The position numbers and the translations under genes were made by a program. The notes below the pieces were generated by a model, which saw nothing but the letters and a program-made list of their open reading frames with translations, did not search any database and was not told where the DNA came from. A DNA stretch of 64,000 nucleotides from contig JAXBDG010000005.1 of the NCBI GenBank assembly GCA_036320915.1, positions 1,674,001 to 1,738,000 on the forward strand. Direction: 5' to 3'. The DNA is from Linnemannia elongata. Taxonomy: Eukaryota > Mortierellomycota > Mortierellomycetes > Mortierellales > Mortierellaceae. Shown here in pieces: positions 37,097 to 52,472 of the stretch. Numbering within the stretch: position 1 is the stretch's first letter; each line of letters opens with the position of its first letter.

Positions 37097-39977
37097 ATGC
37101 CAGAAGCAGACAACATTGTCAAGGAGCCTCCGCGCAAGCCAAACCGCATTCGCACCTCTTCAAAATCAACTCCTACAGGAACCAACAACGCACCAATGCT
37201 CAACGGCAGCACCTCCCCCTCAACAAGAACCCCCATCCCTCTACCTCGACACACCTTACGACCTGTCGTCCCCCTCGACTCTGACGATGCCGCCCACTCT
37301 GTTCTATCGAAAGGCCCTACAACCGACGAGTCGTTTGCAACCGCGGGACAAAGCTCACTGCGAAAGACCGACATTCCCCTTGAACGAGAGACCCCTTCTG
37401 TAGCTTTAGAAACCAGCAATATACCCAGGACAGCATCCAATACCCCAGGACGTGCACCCCTCCCGCCTCCAAAGCCAAAGCGCATCTCTCTCGCTCCACA
37501 GCCCAAGGCGAAGCCATTAAGCTTGCAGTCGGTCCCTCTTCAGCCCAAAGTGGACAATCCTACCCGCTCCACATCATCACCTGCAACAATCCCTCCACCA
37601 GTCAATAAACCCGCGGCGCTGTCCCTATCTGCACCGGTCAACAAAGGGAGGATCCAAGGCATGTCCCAGTCTCAGGAGCTGCCACGACCCAAATTCGCTT
37701 CTGCCTCTCTTGTTTTCTCGTCGCCAGCCCCAGTAAAGAAACCACGATCGACGGAGCACTCAATGGATGGACAGCCTGTTCAATTGGAGCAAATACCGCA
37801 ACGCACTCGACACCAGCTACAACAGCGATCATCCTCTCCGCCCCACCCGCCCGTCTCTGCAAGTGCGGGAGCGAGAGCAGTTGTGATTCCAACATTGCAG
37901 AACAGTCGGGTCGATTCGACTCTGTCGACTTCCGGTCCAACATCTCCAGGATCGAACCCAACATTGCTCTGCGCACGGTCGAGGTTACGGTCTACCTCCG
38001 ACGCGAAAGCTTCGACTTCATACTCTGCGGCGTTCCCACAGACCACCAAAACAATGTCGCCTCCGATATCTACACTTGATGGAGGGTACTTTGGATCGGT
38101 AGACATGAGGGGACACTCTGGAGCACCACAGTTGCCAACATATCCGTCACGAAACAATGGAGGGTACGGAGAGCTCTCGGACGACACGCAGGAACCAGAA
38201 GGCCCGGCGGCCTCAGTTACATTGGCGGCATCACTCCACAAGATTCAAGCGTTGGCCCATGAGCAGACAGAGCGAATGAAACAGATCAACTATAGCGAAA
38301 AGAAGGCGGATCTTGCCGAGGTTGTCTATGAGAAGAGTTCAGTGTGGAGGGCACGTGGCGCTGAGTGGGGTGGAATCGCAAAGAAGGCCTGGGATGATCG
38401 CGGCGGCATGGGCGGTATTGCCGGTGGACTAGCTGATCGCTGGAAGCGTCGAGGTATGTCTAACTGTTCCTTGTTATTTTAAACTGCTACAGGTCAATGA
38501 GTGCCACAACTCATGTAACTTTACTTTCATCCGACAACTATCTAGCTGATGGAACGAATGAGGGACAGCAAGATTATTCTCGACCCGGGATCGCGGATCA
38601 CATCTTTGGACTGCCACTGGAAGATGCTGTCAGGTTGTCCAAGATATCGGCGACTACTGGAGTGCCTGCTGTTATTTCAAGATGTATAGAGTATCTTGAC
38701 ATCATGGGCGTCGAAGAGGTCGGCTTATATCGAGTACCAGGAAGTACCTCCAACGTAGCGCGTCTGAAAGCCATGTTTGACCACGGTAAGGAGGACTCTT
38801 GCTTCATTTTTTTATTATTATTATTTCTTGGGCTTGGGGAGCCCAAGCTGCCAATTAAATAATTTGTCATTTCTAACCTCTTCTTGCATTTTGGCTCATC
38901 CATAGGACACGACTATGACTTCTTACAGAAAGGGAATGCACCGCAGAACCCACACGATGTCGCTACTCTCCTCAAGCTTTACTTCCGTGAATGTAAGTGC
39001 CTTGTAGCAAAAGCTTAGCACGTATGCTTCAGGCATTGATGGCAAGAAGAAAAGGTCTAATACTTTGCCCCGATCATGTATATCTAGTACCATCGCCAGT
39101 CATACCATCGGATACAATGTTGATCTTCAACAACATCGACTTCTCAGACGCCAAACCTCAGTACCATCAAAAACTCAAGGATGCGCTCGGCCTGCTACCT
39201 CTGGAAAACTACATCTTGCTTGGAACGCTGTGCCACCATCTTTCGAATCTCGCCGACTATGAGAACTGCACCAAGATGAACATTTCCAATCTTGGTCTTA
39301 TCTTTTGCCCAACTCTACAGATCGGATCGGTACTCTTCAAGAATCTGCTCGGAGGTGACGGTGGTGATGAGGAGCGTAGGAAGGGCCTGTTGGTAGTTTG
39401 GAGCGATCTGGAGCGGAAGCACGAGGAGATGGAAAATCTGGAGATGATCAAGGACTTTGAGATGGGTAATCGACTCGAGAAGGAGGACGAGGAGCGCCTG
39501 TCACGCCAACAGCCGTTCGACAGATCACAAGATAACGACTATATCACCAAGGACCGAACAAGTTGGGAGGAAATTGACCGTAGTCAACTGGAGACGGCAA
39601 CGACGCACCATTCCAGAGTCGGATCGGACCCGCGGCGCAATGGAAAAGTGATTCTCTCGTCTGACACCACCATCGGATCCAGTGGTTACCCATCACTCTC
39701 GACCAAAGCCACTAAACCTGCCGAGACAACGTTTGATCTTTACGACGAACTAATGACCAAGGAGATAGACGAGGCCACCAGCACGCCGCTCATAGATTTC
39801 TTGGTGGATGACGATGGCGAATTGGAACAGGCGCAGTTGAGGTGGCGGAGACATGCGCGCGAACCGGCGACGAATACACGGACTCAGAGCCAACCTGCTC
39901 GTGGCTCGACGACGACGACAGCAAAAACGAACACGACACGACATGAACGAGTACCGGCAGTGTCTGTACGATATTAA
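37097..39977 (+). CDS. RhoGAP-domain protein
   Basis: Exons 37097-38453, 38546-38785, 38906-38992 and 39088-39977 give 857 residues. The N-terminal half (1-380) is Pro/Ser/Thr-rich and looks disordered, with PPPKPKR-type SH3-binding motifs (near 37470). A short charged helical segment (HKIQALAHEQTERMKQINYSEKKAD) precedes the GAP domain. RhoGAP spans about 464-665: FGLPLEDAV, then the arginine-finger loop GVEEVGLYRVPGS (Arg about 515), then DVATLLKLYFRELPSPVIP and the MNISNLGLIFCPTL block with its conserved Asn. It is expected to speed GTP hydrolysis by Rho/Rac/Cdc42 GTPases in polarity and cell-wall control. The C-terminal tail is hydrophilic. The ATG follows a pyrimidine-rich leader. The target GTPase is unknown. 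Confidence 0.93.
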
Positions 39978-40129
39978 AGTGGATATGTTTATTTACGAAG
40001 GAACAATATTGTGGAATGATTATGGGAAGAGGCAAAGGAAAGGTTGATGCGATGTAAAAACAGTTTCTGTGGGTAGGGGTCAGGGCCCCCATGCTAATGC
40101 AAGATAGAGTTGAAAAGTCGCCATGTCTT

Positions 40130-41549
40130 TTAAACAATGGAAGAAACGCCCGTGCCTCCGGTGATTGCGCTGGAGGTGGGGGTCTGACCGCGCAAGGCAG
40201 CAAAGGTGTACGAGAGGAATGCAAAAGTCAGCAACAGGGCAGAGACAGTCTGGAGGTTTCTGTTACCGGCACCGACAGCAATCCACATCAGGATGGCAAA
40301 CCTATGCGTTGAGATTAAAATGAGAATCAGCACGCGTGTGTGAGCTTTTCAAGGTGTGATGTCTGGAGGACGGGGCGCCACCAAAAAATTTCGTCTGATT
40401 GGTGGCGCGTTTTTGCTCACTCAGTTGATAACAACGTCAATAAGCTTATCCACGAGAAGAATGGGACGTCGCGTTATTTACTATCCAGCTCTGTTCACCC
40501 GCTCAACTTACACCAAGTAGGCACCGGCGCGGAAGTACGAGTTCTGGAACTTTGTCAAGAAGTTATCGCTAAAACAAGTTCAGGTGAGGAAAAACAAGAA
40601 TTGTTAATTTCCGCCGATCGTTTCAAACAGCGAGCAAAACGTTTCAAACAGCCAAGAAAAGCTCTCGCGATCGATAAACGTGTCCTGGGCGTTGCATGAC
40701 TGCAGGATGAGCCGCTTACAATTTCTCACTCGTGGGGCAGCACTAATGGAGAAGACAACAATCATAACGTGCGAAGGACATGGATGAGGCGTGTTGTTAG
40801 TTCCCTGTTGCAGTCAAGTGTGTTGACCCCTTTTGTTCTTTGTTGATGGTTCTTTAGCCTTTTGGATCATGTCATATGTTTCCATCAAAGGATGATTTTG
40901 TTACCTTCATGCAGAGGGGGATTTCAATGAAGACCAAGAGGAAGGCAATAATCCTATTCCAGAGAGAAGCAGAAAAGTAGGAGGAAAAGACACTAGATTA
41001 GACTTCCAGAAACAGTAACATGCAGGCTGAAAGAACGTTCTATAGCATATGTAATGTGACATCGACGACCGGCGCAGTCATGGAGAAAAGAAATGTTGCT
41101 TTGTTTACCATCCAATAAGAGACCATCCGATGCTGAAGTTGATGATACCAAATAGGATGAGGGCTAAAGTCCAAGGAAATATACAACAAGAGACAATTTG
41201 TCAGAAGGCAATGTGTGCTCGCATTTGTTTCGTGTGGGTGCACAAAGAAAGTGAACCGGCGTGTGGAGAAGAGAGAACGTGGACAGTATCGTTGTAACAT
41301 CCTGTCTTCCTAGGGTTTCATGCTTGCATGTCTTGTAGGGTTGTACATACCCACGATGGACAAAAGACCGCACCTGGTTGAACAATTGAAAAAGGAGAAA
41401 CAAAGGGTTAGTCTATTATGTCGTCCTTCCCTCGTGATATATCGCAAATCTTCAGAGTTCGAGAAGAGGCAGGGAGCGAGAGGGCAGTCTGTTTACCATT
41501 GGCCGTAGAGAGAGAAGTTTCCGGAGCGGAATTCGTCGACGATAGACAT
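40130..41549 (-). CDS. TVP18: Golgi membrane protein TVP18
   Basis: Seven small exons on the minus strand, 41497-41549, 41351-41373, 41110-41164, 40905-40953, 40680-40699, 40512-40568 and 40130-40301, give 142 residues. The joined protein reads MSIVDEFRSGNFSLYGQW at the start. Hydrophobic helices follow, including a block matching FLLVFIEIPLCMK and then FQNSYFRAGAYLVFAILMW. It ends in FAALRGQTPTSSAITGGTGVSSIV. This is the TVP18 pattern, related to animal Flower/CACFD1, a four-helix Golgi-vesicle protein. All six introns are GT-AG. Two exons are micro-sized (23 and 20 bases). The 20-base exon supplies SCNAQD, which bridges helix 2 and the next segment. Without it the frame breaks. The gene converges on the RhoGAP gene, 152 bases between stops. 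Confidence 0.9.
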
Positions 41550-44989
<3,440 letters not shown>

Positions 44990-45140
44990 TAATGATTCAA
45001 TCGTCACCAGTAATAAATACTTTTTTTGCAGGTCAACATCCTCGCCTATTTTCTCGTGACTCTCTTTCGCCCTCGTGCCTGATTTACACACAATTTGTGA
45101 ACACGCAGACACTCGCCTTGTAACCAAACCGCGACACATA

Positions 45141-47849
45141 ATGAATCTAGCCGATCAAGGACACCACCAGACAAACCTCCAGGCTGGAATCAGACAGGAG
45201 CAGGGCCAATCTGTCAGGTCAAGGAACACTTTCTCGGACAGGCCAGGGTTTGATGACCACCACATTGACCAACATCAACAACATCACGGGGGTCATTCAC
45301 ACTCGCACGATCACGGTCATAGTCACGACCACGCCCACGGTGGCCACGGACACAACCAGGATCACGGCCATAGCCATGGCCACCACGGATCCCTGGAGGA
45401 CGATGACGCAGTGCACGAAGAAACGCTACATTTTCACAAGATCATCAAGGCGTTCTCTCAGTACAAGGCTAGCGCTATGTATGCCAACCATCGTCGACGA
45501 ACCGATTTCTACTCCTTGCCCGAAAGGCAACAAAAGTAAGCGTCTTTTCGGGAACTGCTATCAATGGGATAATACAACCGACCATTCATGGAAGTTGGTG
45601 TAAGATTAACAATGATTCAATTTTTGCTAGCATCATATTTAATCGAAGCTTTTGTTTTTTATTCGTTGAATGGGTCCATTTAGGATGTTGCCGACATATC
45701 TTGAGAGAATGGAGCGGATTGACGATGCCATCGAGGCCAACTACGAGATTATCAAGATTATCTGTGAAGACCAGCAGATCTTTGTAAACGACGATCGCTC
45801 CACCGCAAAGGTATCAATATGGTACTTTGTTGTCATTGTTTGACCTGTATCGAGGACATGCTTGCGAGGCGAATCTGACCTTGGTACTCTTTCTTATATG
45901 TTATGATCCATTAGCTTGATATGAATGAACGGGCAAAGAACGCAGCAGCACTTCGCGTGAGAGAGCAGGACATGGAGAAAGTCCAAGGAACTATTAAGCA
46001 GTTTGTTCGAGACTGGAGTGCAGGAGTAAGCTTGCTCGCATTCATTATTTAAAGGTGCATTAGTGTTCAGGATGAGGAGAGTATCTCTCATTGTGCCTAC
46101 GTACTTATTACGCTCCAATTATCGACCATTGAAAATAGGGCAAACCCGAACGAGATGCGATCTACGAACCATTGATTCAGGAACTGCGAACCCGATTCGC
46201 ATCAGTACCTGTAGAGCAGCGTGGCGGGATCAATGTGCTAGTCCCCGGATCAGGACTCGGCCGCCTTGCCTTTGACATTGCCCACGACGGGTTTAGTGCG
46301 CAAGGAAACGAGTTCTCGTACTATATGCTCCTTGCCTCCAACTTTATCCTCAACAAGACACAACGGATCAACCAATTCAAGATCTACCCTTATATTCATT
46401 CTTTCTCGAACATTGTCAAATCGGGCGATGTCCTGACCGAGGCCACGATCCCAGATGTCAACCCTAGCGAGATCCCTCGGGGCACGGACTTTTCGATGGT
46501 CGCGGGAGACTTTATTGAAGTCTACGGCATGGAAGAAGAAAATTATGGTAAAATTATGAAGAAGCGCTCTGGATTGATACTTGTTTTTTATATCACCGAC
46601 AAAGGGGATAATGAACCTGAAATATTGGGATGGTTGAAACAAAAAAGCAAATGGGACGATGTTTTGATTTTCTAACTCCATATGTGTTACAACCATTATC
46701 TTTTTCTTGGCCTTTTTTTATTTTATTTTTTCTTTCTTTGGAATAGGGAAGTGGGATGCGGTAGTGACATGCTTCTTCATTGATACCGCCAAGAACATTG
46801 TGGACTATTTGGAGACCATCTACAAGATCCTGAAGAAGGGAGGTGTCTGGATCAATGCCGGTAAGCTTCGTTTTCCCTTAGTATGATGTTCCTGAGAAAC
46901 AGCTGCAAAAGGTAGCTCTCAAAAGTTGGATGCTCTTATGCATAAATCCCTGCATATGACGCCTCCACAATTGCTCGACCTTGTTCCTTCCCATGCACTA
47001 CTCTCTCTCCAATCTTCCCAACAAAGTACACAGACATGCAGACAAACAAACACCATCAACGATAGTTGATGCGCAAGGCTACTTGTTGCTGTCCTGCATC
47101 TTTTTCAAAGATCGACTAAAACATCCGCAACAACGTGCTTTGAAACTCCTCCACTTCTTTTTCATCTCCTCCCTTCCTCTTCCACCTCTCTCGACCTAAT
47201 TGACCGATCTGACGCCTTGTTGTGTAAAAAGTTCCTGGAGAGAAGGACGAGGTCCCCAGAAATAGTCACCAGCTTGTCATCCACTCCTCCTTGGCTATTT
47301 GTTCGGAAGAAGGGGTTGGTTGTTTTATTTCTGCTGTTCCTATTTCTGCGTTTAGAGTTGGTGCAGGGACTGGAACTGTGTCGTTTTATGAACGAACACA
47401 TCTGAGAAACAGCGCGGGTCCCCTCTTTTTTTCCTTCGTCTTCATTCTTCTTCTTGCTTCTTCTCCACTCTGGTTGCCTGACTGTGGAATGACGAAGGCG
47501 GGAAGGGAGGTCTATTTTCTCGTTCCCCGAACCATATCAAACAGCCATCCTAATCGATCGAACCAAATCGCCCGCAGCATTCCAATTAACCATATCGATT
47601 CTTTTTTTGGCTGCCAAAAACACAAACGCCATCATTCATTCCGTTTTAGGTCCGTTGCTGTGGCACTTTGAGAACACCCCCAACGAAATCTCGGTGGAAC
47701 TCAGTCTGGAGGAGGTGATCGAGTTGGCAAAGACGATTGGGTTCAAGATGGAGATACAGGAGCCGGCCAAGAGTACTTATATGGCCAACCCCCATGGGAT
47801 GCTCAAGTATGTCTATGAATGCGCTCGTTGGACCGCTACCAAAGTCTGA
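45141..47849 (+). CDS. Carnosine N-methyltransferase-like protein (N2227 family) with His-rich head
   Basis: Exons 45141-45535, 45684-45810, 45915-46025, 46139-46547, 46747-46860 and 47650-47849 give 451 residues. Animal CARNMT1 methylates carnosine to anserine with S-adenosylmethionine; a yeast relative also exists. The core shows [16 protein letters not shown] (SAM-binding loop, about 242-257), [41 protein letters not shown] and [14 protein letters not shown]. All match the family once introns are removed. The N-terminal 40-90 region is an extended His/Asp/Gly repeat of [11 protein letters not shown] type, which may bind Zn, Ni or Cu. The last intron (46861-47649) is 789 bases, far longer than others here. 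Retention of intron 4 would give an early stop at 46675. It converges on the SHB17-like gene, 185 bases between stops. Confidence 0.92.
45259..45402 (+). repeat. His-rich coding repeat
   Basis: Repeated CAC/CAT-GAC-CAC-GG units encode about 45 residues of His, Asp, Gly and Ser in the methyltransferase head. They resemble metal-binding loops of ZIP/CDF transporters in composition only. Confidence 0.85.
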
Positions 47850-48034
47850 GAGAGTTGGAGAAGGGATGAGGAGGTGTATATCCCTGGTTTGTGGTGAGAA
47901 ACTAATAAATCGTTCCAAAACATATTATTGTCATTGTAATCGTTGTTGTGTATATATATAACGGCAATCGATTGCCTGTTATGATGTTCTATTTCAAAGC
48001 ACGCACTGATGATAGCTAACATCTTATCCCTGGA

Positions 48035-49298
48035 TCACTTCCAAAGGTGGTTGCTCTGGTTCCAGACCTTGATGACCCGCTCCTCCAAGGTATGCTCATA
48101 CCCCAACACAGAGACACTGGCAGTATCCAGGACCAAGTTCTTACCATGCAGTCCATCCTCCTTTAACCATCTGGCCGCAAAGACTCTCAAGAAATGTCCA
48201 TGGGCCACCACAAGCACATCCCGACGTCCCTTCTCTTCCGGAATCGTGACCATCGTCTTGTACTCTGCCGCCAAGCACCCTTCGTCCGTCACGGGCGTAT
48301 TAGTTTCCTTGTTCTTGGATTGGGTCTCGAGCTCGGTAAAGGGCATCTTGAGTGTCGAAGTGGGGTTACCCTGAGAATCAAGACCACGCTGATAATTATG
48401 GATCAACTCAATAATCGCATCCGCCCTCGCCGCAACCTGCTCAACCGTCTCCCCGCCAGGGGCATTATCTCCAAAGAGCGACCAATTCGGTCTCGTCTTC
48501 AGAATCTCCTTTGTCGTAACGCCCTCATAATCGCCATAATCCCATTCGGTCAAAAGAGAGGTTGTACGGGCCTGGGTCCGAGTGAAGCAGGAAGGTGCGG
48601 TCCCGTCGTGGAGTTGTTTTGAGAGTCCTCCGTTCCGCAGTTGTTCGTAGGTCTGTTGGGCGCGCTTGAGGGGCGAGACGAGGACGAGGGTAATATTGTC
48701 GATGTGAACCATGTCCTGATGTGGGTTCTCAAAAATCCTAAGGATTTGTTTGTTCGTGGATGTCAAGGCGTTAAAGCAGAGGGGGTGGTTAGTTCATGTG
48801 TTGCTGTGGGTTCGACCGAGATGGCCCTCGTCATTGATCCTTTGTTCAAAATTTTCCCAGGGTCATGGATATCGCGATCCATTGACAATGACGAAGACGA
48901 AGAAGGACGATGGACGATGGGTAGGGACGGGATTGAATGAAGGGATGGATATTGAACTTGTGGGCTCTCACATCCCACTCCCTCCTCCTTCCTTCTCCTT
49001 CTAGCTCCTCTCTCCTTCTCCCTGCTCCCTTTTCCCTTTTCCCTGTTCCCTGCTCCCTGCTCCCCCACTCCCTCGTCGTCACTCTGACTGACTGACTTCT
49101 CTCTCTCCAACTATTGCTTCTCAGACGTTCGTTCTTTACTTACCGCGATGAGAGCAATCCGGCCTGCTCCACCCCGATAGGCAAAAGCGGGATGTCCGTC
49201 AGACCGGTGTGACGGCCGTTCTGGCTCCATTCGGTTGTTCCGTGGCGGACGAGGTACACGCGTGGGTACTGGCCGTGGACCGTTGATGGGGTGGTCAT
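48035..49298 (-). CDS. Histidine-phosphatase family, SHB17-like sedoheptulose bisphosphatase
   Basis: Exons 49144-49298 and 48035-48737 give 285 residues. The start [26 protein letters not shown] carries the RHG motif (phospho-acceptor His19). The following [16 protein letters not shown] is characteristic of the SHB17 group. SHB17 splits sedoheptulose-1,7-bisphosphate to feed ribose synthesis. Further family blocks are TSP-like [14 protein letters not shown], the acid/base loop [12 protein letters not shown] (Glu about 116) and [15 protein letters not shown] (second His about 229). The upstream in-frame ATG at 49514 would add a stretch of Phe/Leu/Ser that looks like leader sequence, so I used the ATG just before TTPSTV. 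The single intron is 406 bases with a CTC-rich run. Substrate by family resemblance only. Confidence 0.9.
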
Positions 49299-51110
49299 CT
49301 TTCTTTTTTCCTGGGTGGGTGTGGGTGGTTGTCCTGGGTCCGGAGGATGTGGAGAGAGACAGAGGAAAGAGAGTGTGGTTAGCAAGTGGTTTAAAAAGAA
49401 GAAGGAGAGAAAAGAAAAAGAGAGGAAAGAGAAAGAGTGAGGGAGCGAGAGAAAAAAAAATAAGGAGAGGAGGAATTTTTGACGATTGAACGATGGTTTG
49501 ATGGATCGATCCACTTACCACACGCTTATCCACGAAAAGATAAGAGAGAACACCATTAACAGAGCCATTAACAGAGAGAGGGCTTGGACATCGATAGATA
49601 GGCGTCATGCATTGTAACGCCTCGTCAGTGTTAGAACGAAAAATCGCGTAGCAATTCACACAACGGTGGCGGCGAGTGGTTGGCTTTCTAACCAAGCCAA
49701 GTACCCGCTGTAATGTTAGTAAGTTGTACTGGACACAAGCACAAATACCAAGAAAGAGAGGAGAACCCTGTGTCCCTGACACCGACACGACCGACACGTT
49801 GTGCGAAAAAGTAAGACGGATACTCTTTTTCCGCCAGGTCTGAGGTGGGACGAAACGAGCAAGTCAACAACCAATTGGCCCGGTGACTGGTCGGCTGGGA
49901 AGGATGAGTAGAGTGTGAATGGAAAAGTGAGTTTGGGTTGTGTTCACTGTCAAGATGAATATGACTCCAACCCTTTGAGTTGTGAGAATAGGGTTCGTGA
50001 GTGGATGTGGTGCCTTGTGAATTAGGATTTGACCAATGCACAGGCAAAGGGCAAATTGGAAGTCCCCGAGTGGTGCCCCTGACCAACTCTGAACGAGCGA
50101 GCGAGCTAGGAATAGCATTAGCAATTGCAACAGCTATTGCAAGGCAACGCAAAGCAGGAGTGTTACGAAAAGGAACAAAGGGGAAAATGAGGGAGGAATA
50201 ATGGTCGTTGTGGAGCCAGCTTCTTTCGTGTTTCTTCCCGCCCTGATGTGCTCTGATAAAAAAGTTCTCTCACCCCTAGTCTGCCAGTCCTTCTCAGTTG
50301 TGTACAGTACATGGACTACTCGTTCGCTTTTTTTTAATATTCTATGCATGTTGCATATGAAAAGGCAACGACTAGTGCGAATACCTTATTTCTTCTTGAC
50401 AATGTTTGCATGGATGGAAGTGACAGCAAGCAAAGAAGACATCGATAGAGATGATGGTTGCAATGATGCTAGTGCAGTCGATATGGCTCCCATTGATCAT
50501 TCTCCGTTAAACCACCTCGTGAAATATGGTGTAATAAACCCAGTCGGCTCCCTTTCCCCTTCCCTTCTCCTTCCTTTCCCTTCCCTTCACTCTTGCCCCT
50601 GTTCCCCAAAAAGAAAAACAAAAAGCGAGCGAGGGCGAAATCCCATTTGTCCCTGGTCCTAATTCATTGACCGCCCAACCAAAGTAATTCATTCGGGTCC
50701 CACTTTGGATGTCCTCTCCTTTTTTTCTTCGTCCTTTTACATCTTTTTCCTCCCGCCCATTCCTCGTCTTTTTTCTTTCTTCTTTTCTTTCTCCACTCTC
50801 TCTCTCTCTCTCTCTCTTCTTCCTGACTTGACTTGACCATTTCTCGATTCTTCACTCCTTTCATTTCTTTTCCTTCTCTTCTCTCCCACTCTCGGATATA
50901 CTTTTCCTCTTCACTCTCTCGCCTAACCCTTCCCTACAAGCAAAACCTGGATCGAGGCTCCTTCTGACTCAATTTTTGAGCTGTCAACAACTACGCCCTT
51001 TCTCTCCCCTCGCCTCCTTTCCTTCCCTTCCCTTTCCCTCCCCTGTGCCCAAACCCTTACATACACATACATCCTTACTGCCCCACGCTCACTTTTAACA
51101 TTCAACAATA
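49299..51110. other. Divergent intergenic region (SHB17-like / Ser-rich orphan)
   Basis: No gene supported. AG-rich leader sequence for the minus-strand gene lies at about 49380-49480. A CT microsatellite lies at about 50796-50817. A long C/T-rich stretch from 50690 to 51060 leads into the ATG at 51111. Confidence 0.5.
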
Positions 51111-52472
51111 ATGTCGCAGCCCTCAAAACCCGCAACGGCGTACTTCAAAGCCGCCGTCAAGGTCTTGCGCCTTCAAAGAGCCTTGAGTCGCTCCAAAGGC
51201 ACATCAGCTTCAAAAGACTCTTCCTCGACCTCTTCGCCCACCAACTCGACCTCTTGCACACCTACAACGCCTAGTTTCCAACACACTAACGGACGCAGGG
51301 TCTCCTATCTCCAGTACCACAAAACCCACAAACTTCATCACAACCACAACCACCACCAACATCACAGCCAGAGCCATCATGGACGCCATTACAGATCCGA
51401 AAGCTTTGACACACCTCTCTACACACTCCAGCGCAAACGCCACACCGTCTCCTCTTCTTCACCTTCGTCCTCCTTTTCATACAGCACAGGCCATCACTCA
51501 CCATCATCGGCTGCATCTTTGTCCCACAAGCACGGCGTATGCAAGGAGGTCATTTTATTGCCATCTACTCCCAACAAGCATAGTCGGCGATCCGCCTCGC
51601 CTGCGACCTTCCCGGCCTTTTCCATCCAGCAGCAGCAGCAGAAGGCGTCCGCCTCATCCCTTTCCCGCAGCAAATCCATGCCTAACCATCGATGGAAGAG
51701 AGCCTCGCATCAGGTCGTTGTTGTCCCTCAACATCTCGATGTCTGGGCCGCTGGACTTGCTCCTGCCGGTACATACGAGACCAGCAATGTCTATCTGCCC
51801 CGCCGGAGTCTGTCGGTGAGGTCTAAAGCCAGCAGCACCATCAGTATGTCTTCAGCACCACCCTCACCTACTTTCTCACCGCAGCATCAAGACCAGGAAG
51901 TGAAGGAGATTGCCTTGTCTAACACCAGCGAGGGAGGGGTCCAAGAGGAGGTCTTGGACCGGGCGTTCGAACGCATTTCCAATCCGACCGTCTCTGACTC
52001 GGGCCCAACTAGCATAGACGCGACCACGACGGCAGTAACAATCCTCCAGCGGTCCAACGCAATCAAGACCACTTCTCCTTTGCATCAAAGTGGAGACGAA
52101 AAAGCAACAGAGGGATCGCCAACGAAGACCACCGCTACCGCCCCTGGTTCCAGACCATCAAGGTCTTTCACTAATTCCAGTCTCAGCAGCAATACCAGCT
52201 CCGTCCTTTCGACTGCCATGCCCCTGGCCGACTCGAGGATGTCGATTGAGTCCCAACGGTCAGAATCGTCGCTCTTGTCGGCAGTCATCTCGGCTGGGGG
52301 TTTGCCCTCGATGGATGTGATGATGGATCAAGTCGACCGGAGCATTGCTGCAGATAGCCAAGCACAGCTGGTCGAGAATGCCCATGTGGGTCTGGTGGCC
52401 TATGTCTCTGTCGTCGACAGGAATTTGCTCCCGGAGCCATGCTCTGCTGAAATCGAAACCTGGGTCTCCTAG
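51111..52472 (+). CDS. Ser/Thr-rich protein of unknown function
   Basis: A single exon of 453 residues starts MSQPSKPATAYFKAAVKVLRLQR. The first 25 residues could form a basic amphipathic helix. The rest is Ser/Thr/Pro-rich with a His-rich patch (KLHHNHNHHQHHSQSHH, about 82-98), a Gln run and many basic-Ser motifs (LSRSKSMP, RRSLSVRSK) that look like kinase sites. A short ordered-looking block, HQVVVVPQHLDVWAAGLAP, sits near the middle. It ends EPCSAEIETWVS. No signal peptide or membrane helix is seen. A strong C/T-rich leader upstream and tandem AATAAA-like signals near 52610 support a real gene. I do not recognise the family. Confidence 0.75.
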   Translation: MSQPSKPATAYFKAAVKVLRLQRALSRSKGTSASKDSSSTSSPTNSTSCTPTTPSFQHTNGRRVSYLQYHKTHKLHHNHNHHQHHSQSHHGRHYRSESFDTPLYTLQRKRHTVSSSSPSSSFSYSTGHHSPSSAASLSHKHGVCKEVILLPSTPNKHSRRSASPATFPAFSIQQQQQKASASSLSRSKSMPNHRWKRASHQVVVVPQHLDVWAAGLAPAGTYETSNVYLPRRSLSVRSKASSTISMSSAPPSPTFSPQHQDQEVKEIALSNTSEGGVQEEVLDRAFERISNPTVSDSGPTSIDATTTAVTILQRSNAIKTTSPLHQSGDEKATEGSPTKTTATAPGSRPSRSFTNSSLSSNTSSVLSTAMPLADSRMSIESQRSESSLLSAVISAGGLPSMDVMMDQVDRSIAADSQAQLVENAHVGLVAYVSVVDRNLLPEPCSAEIETWVS

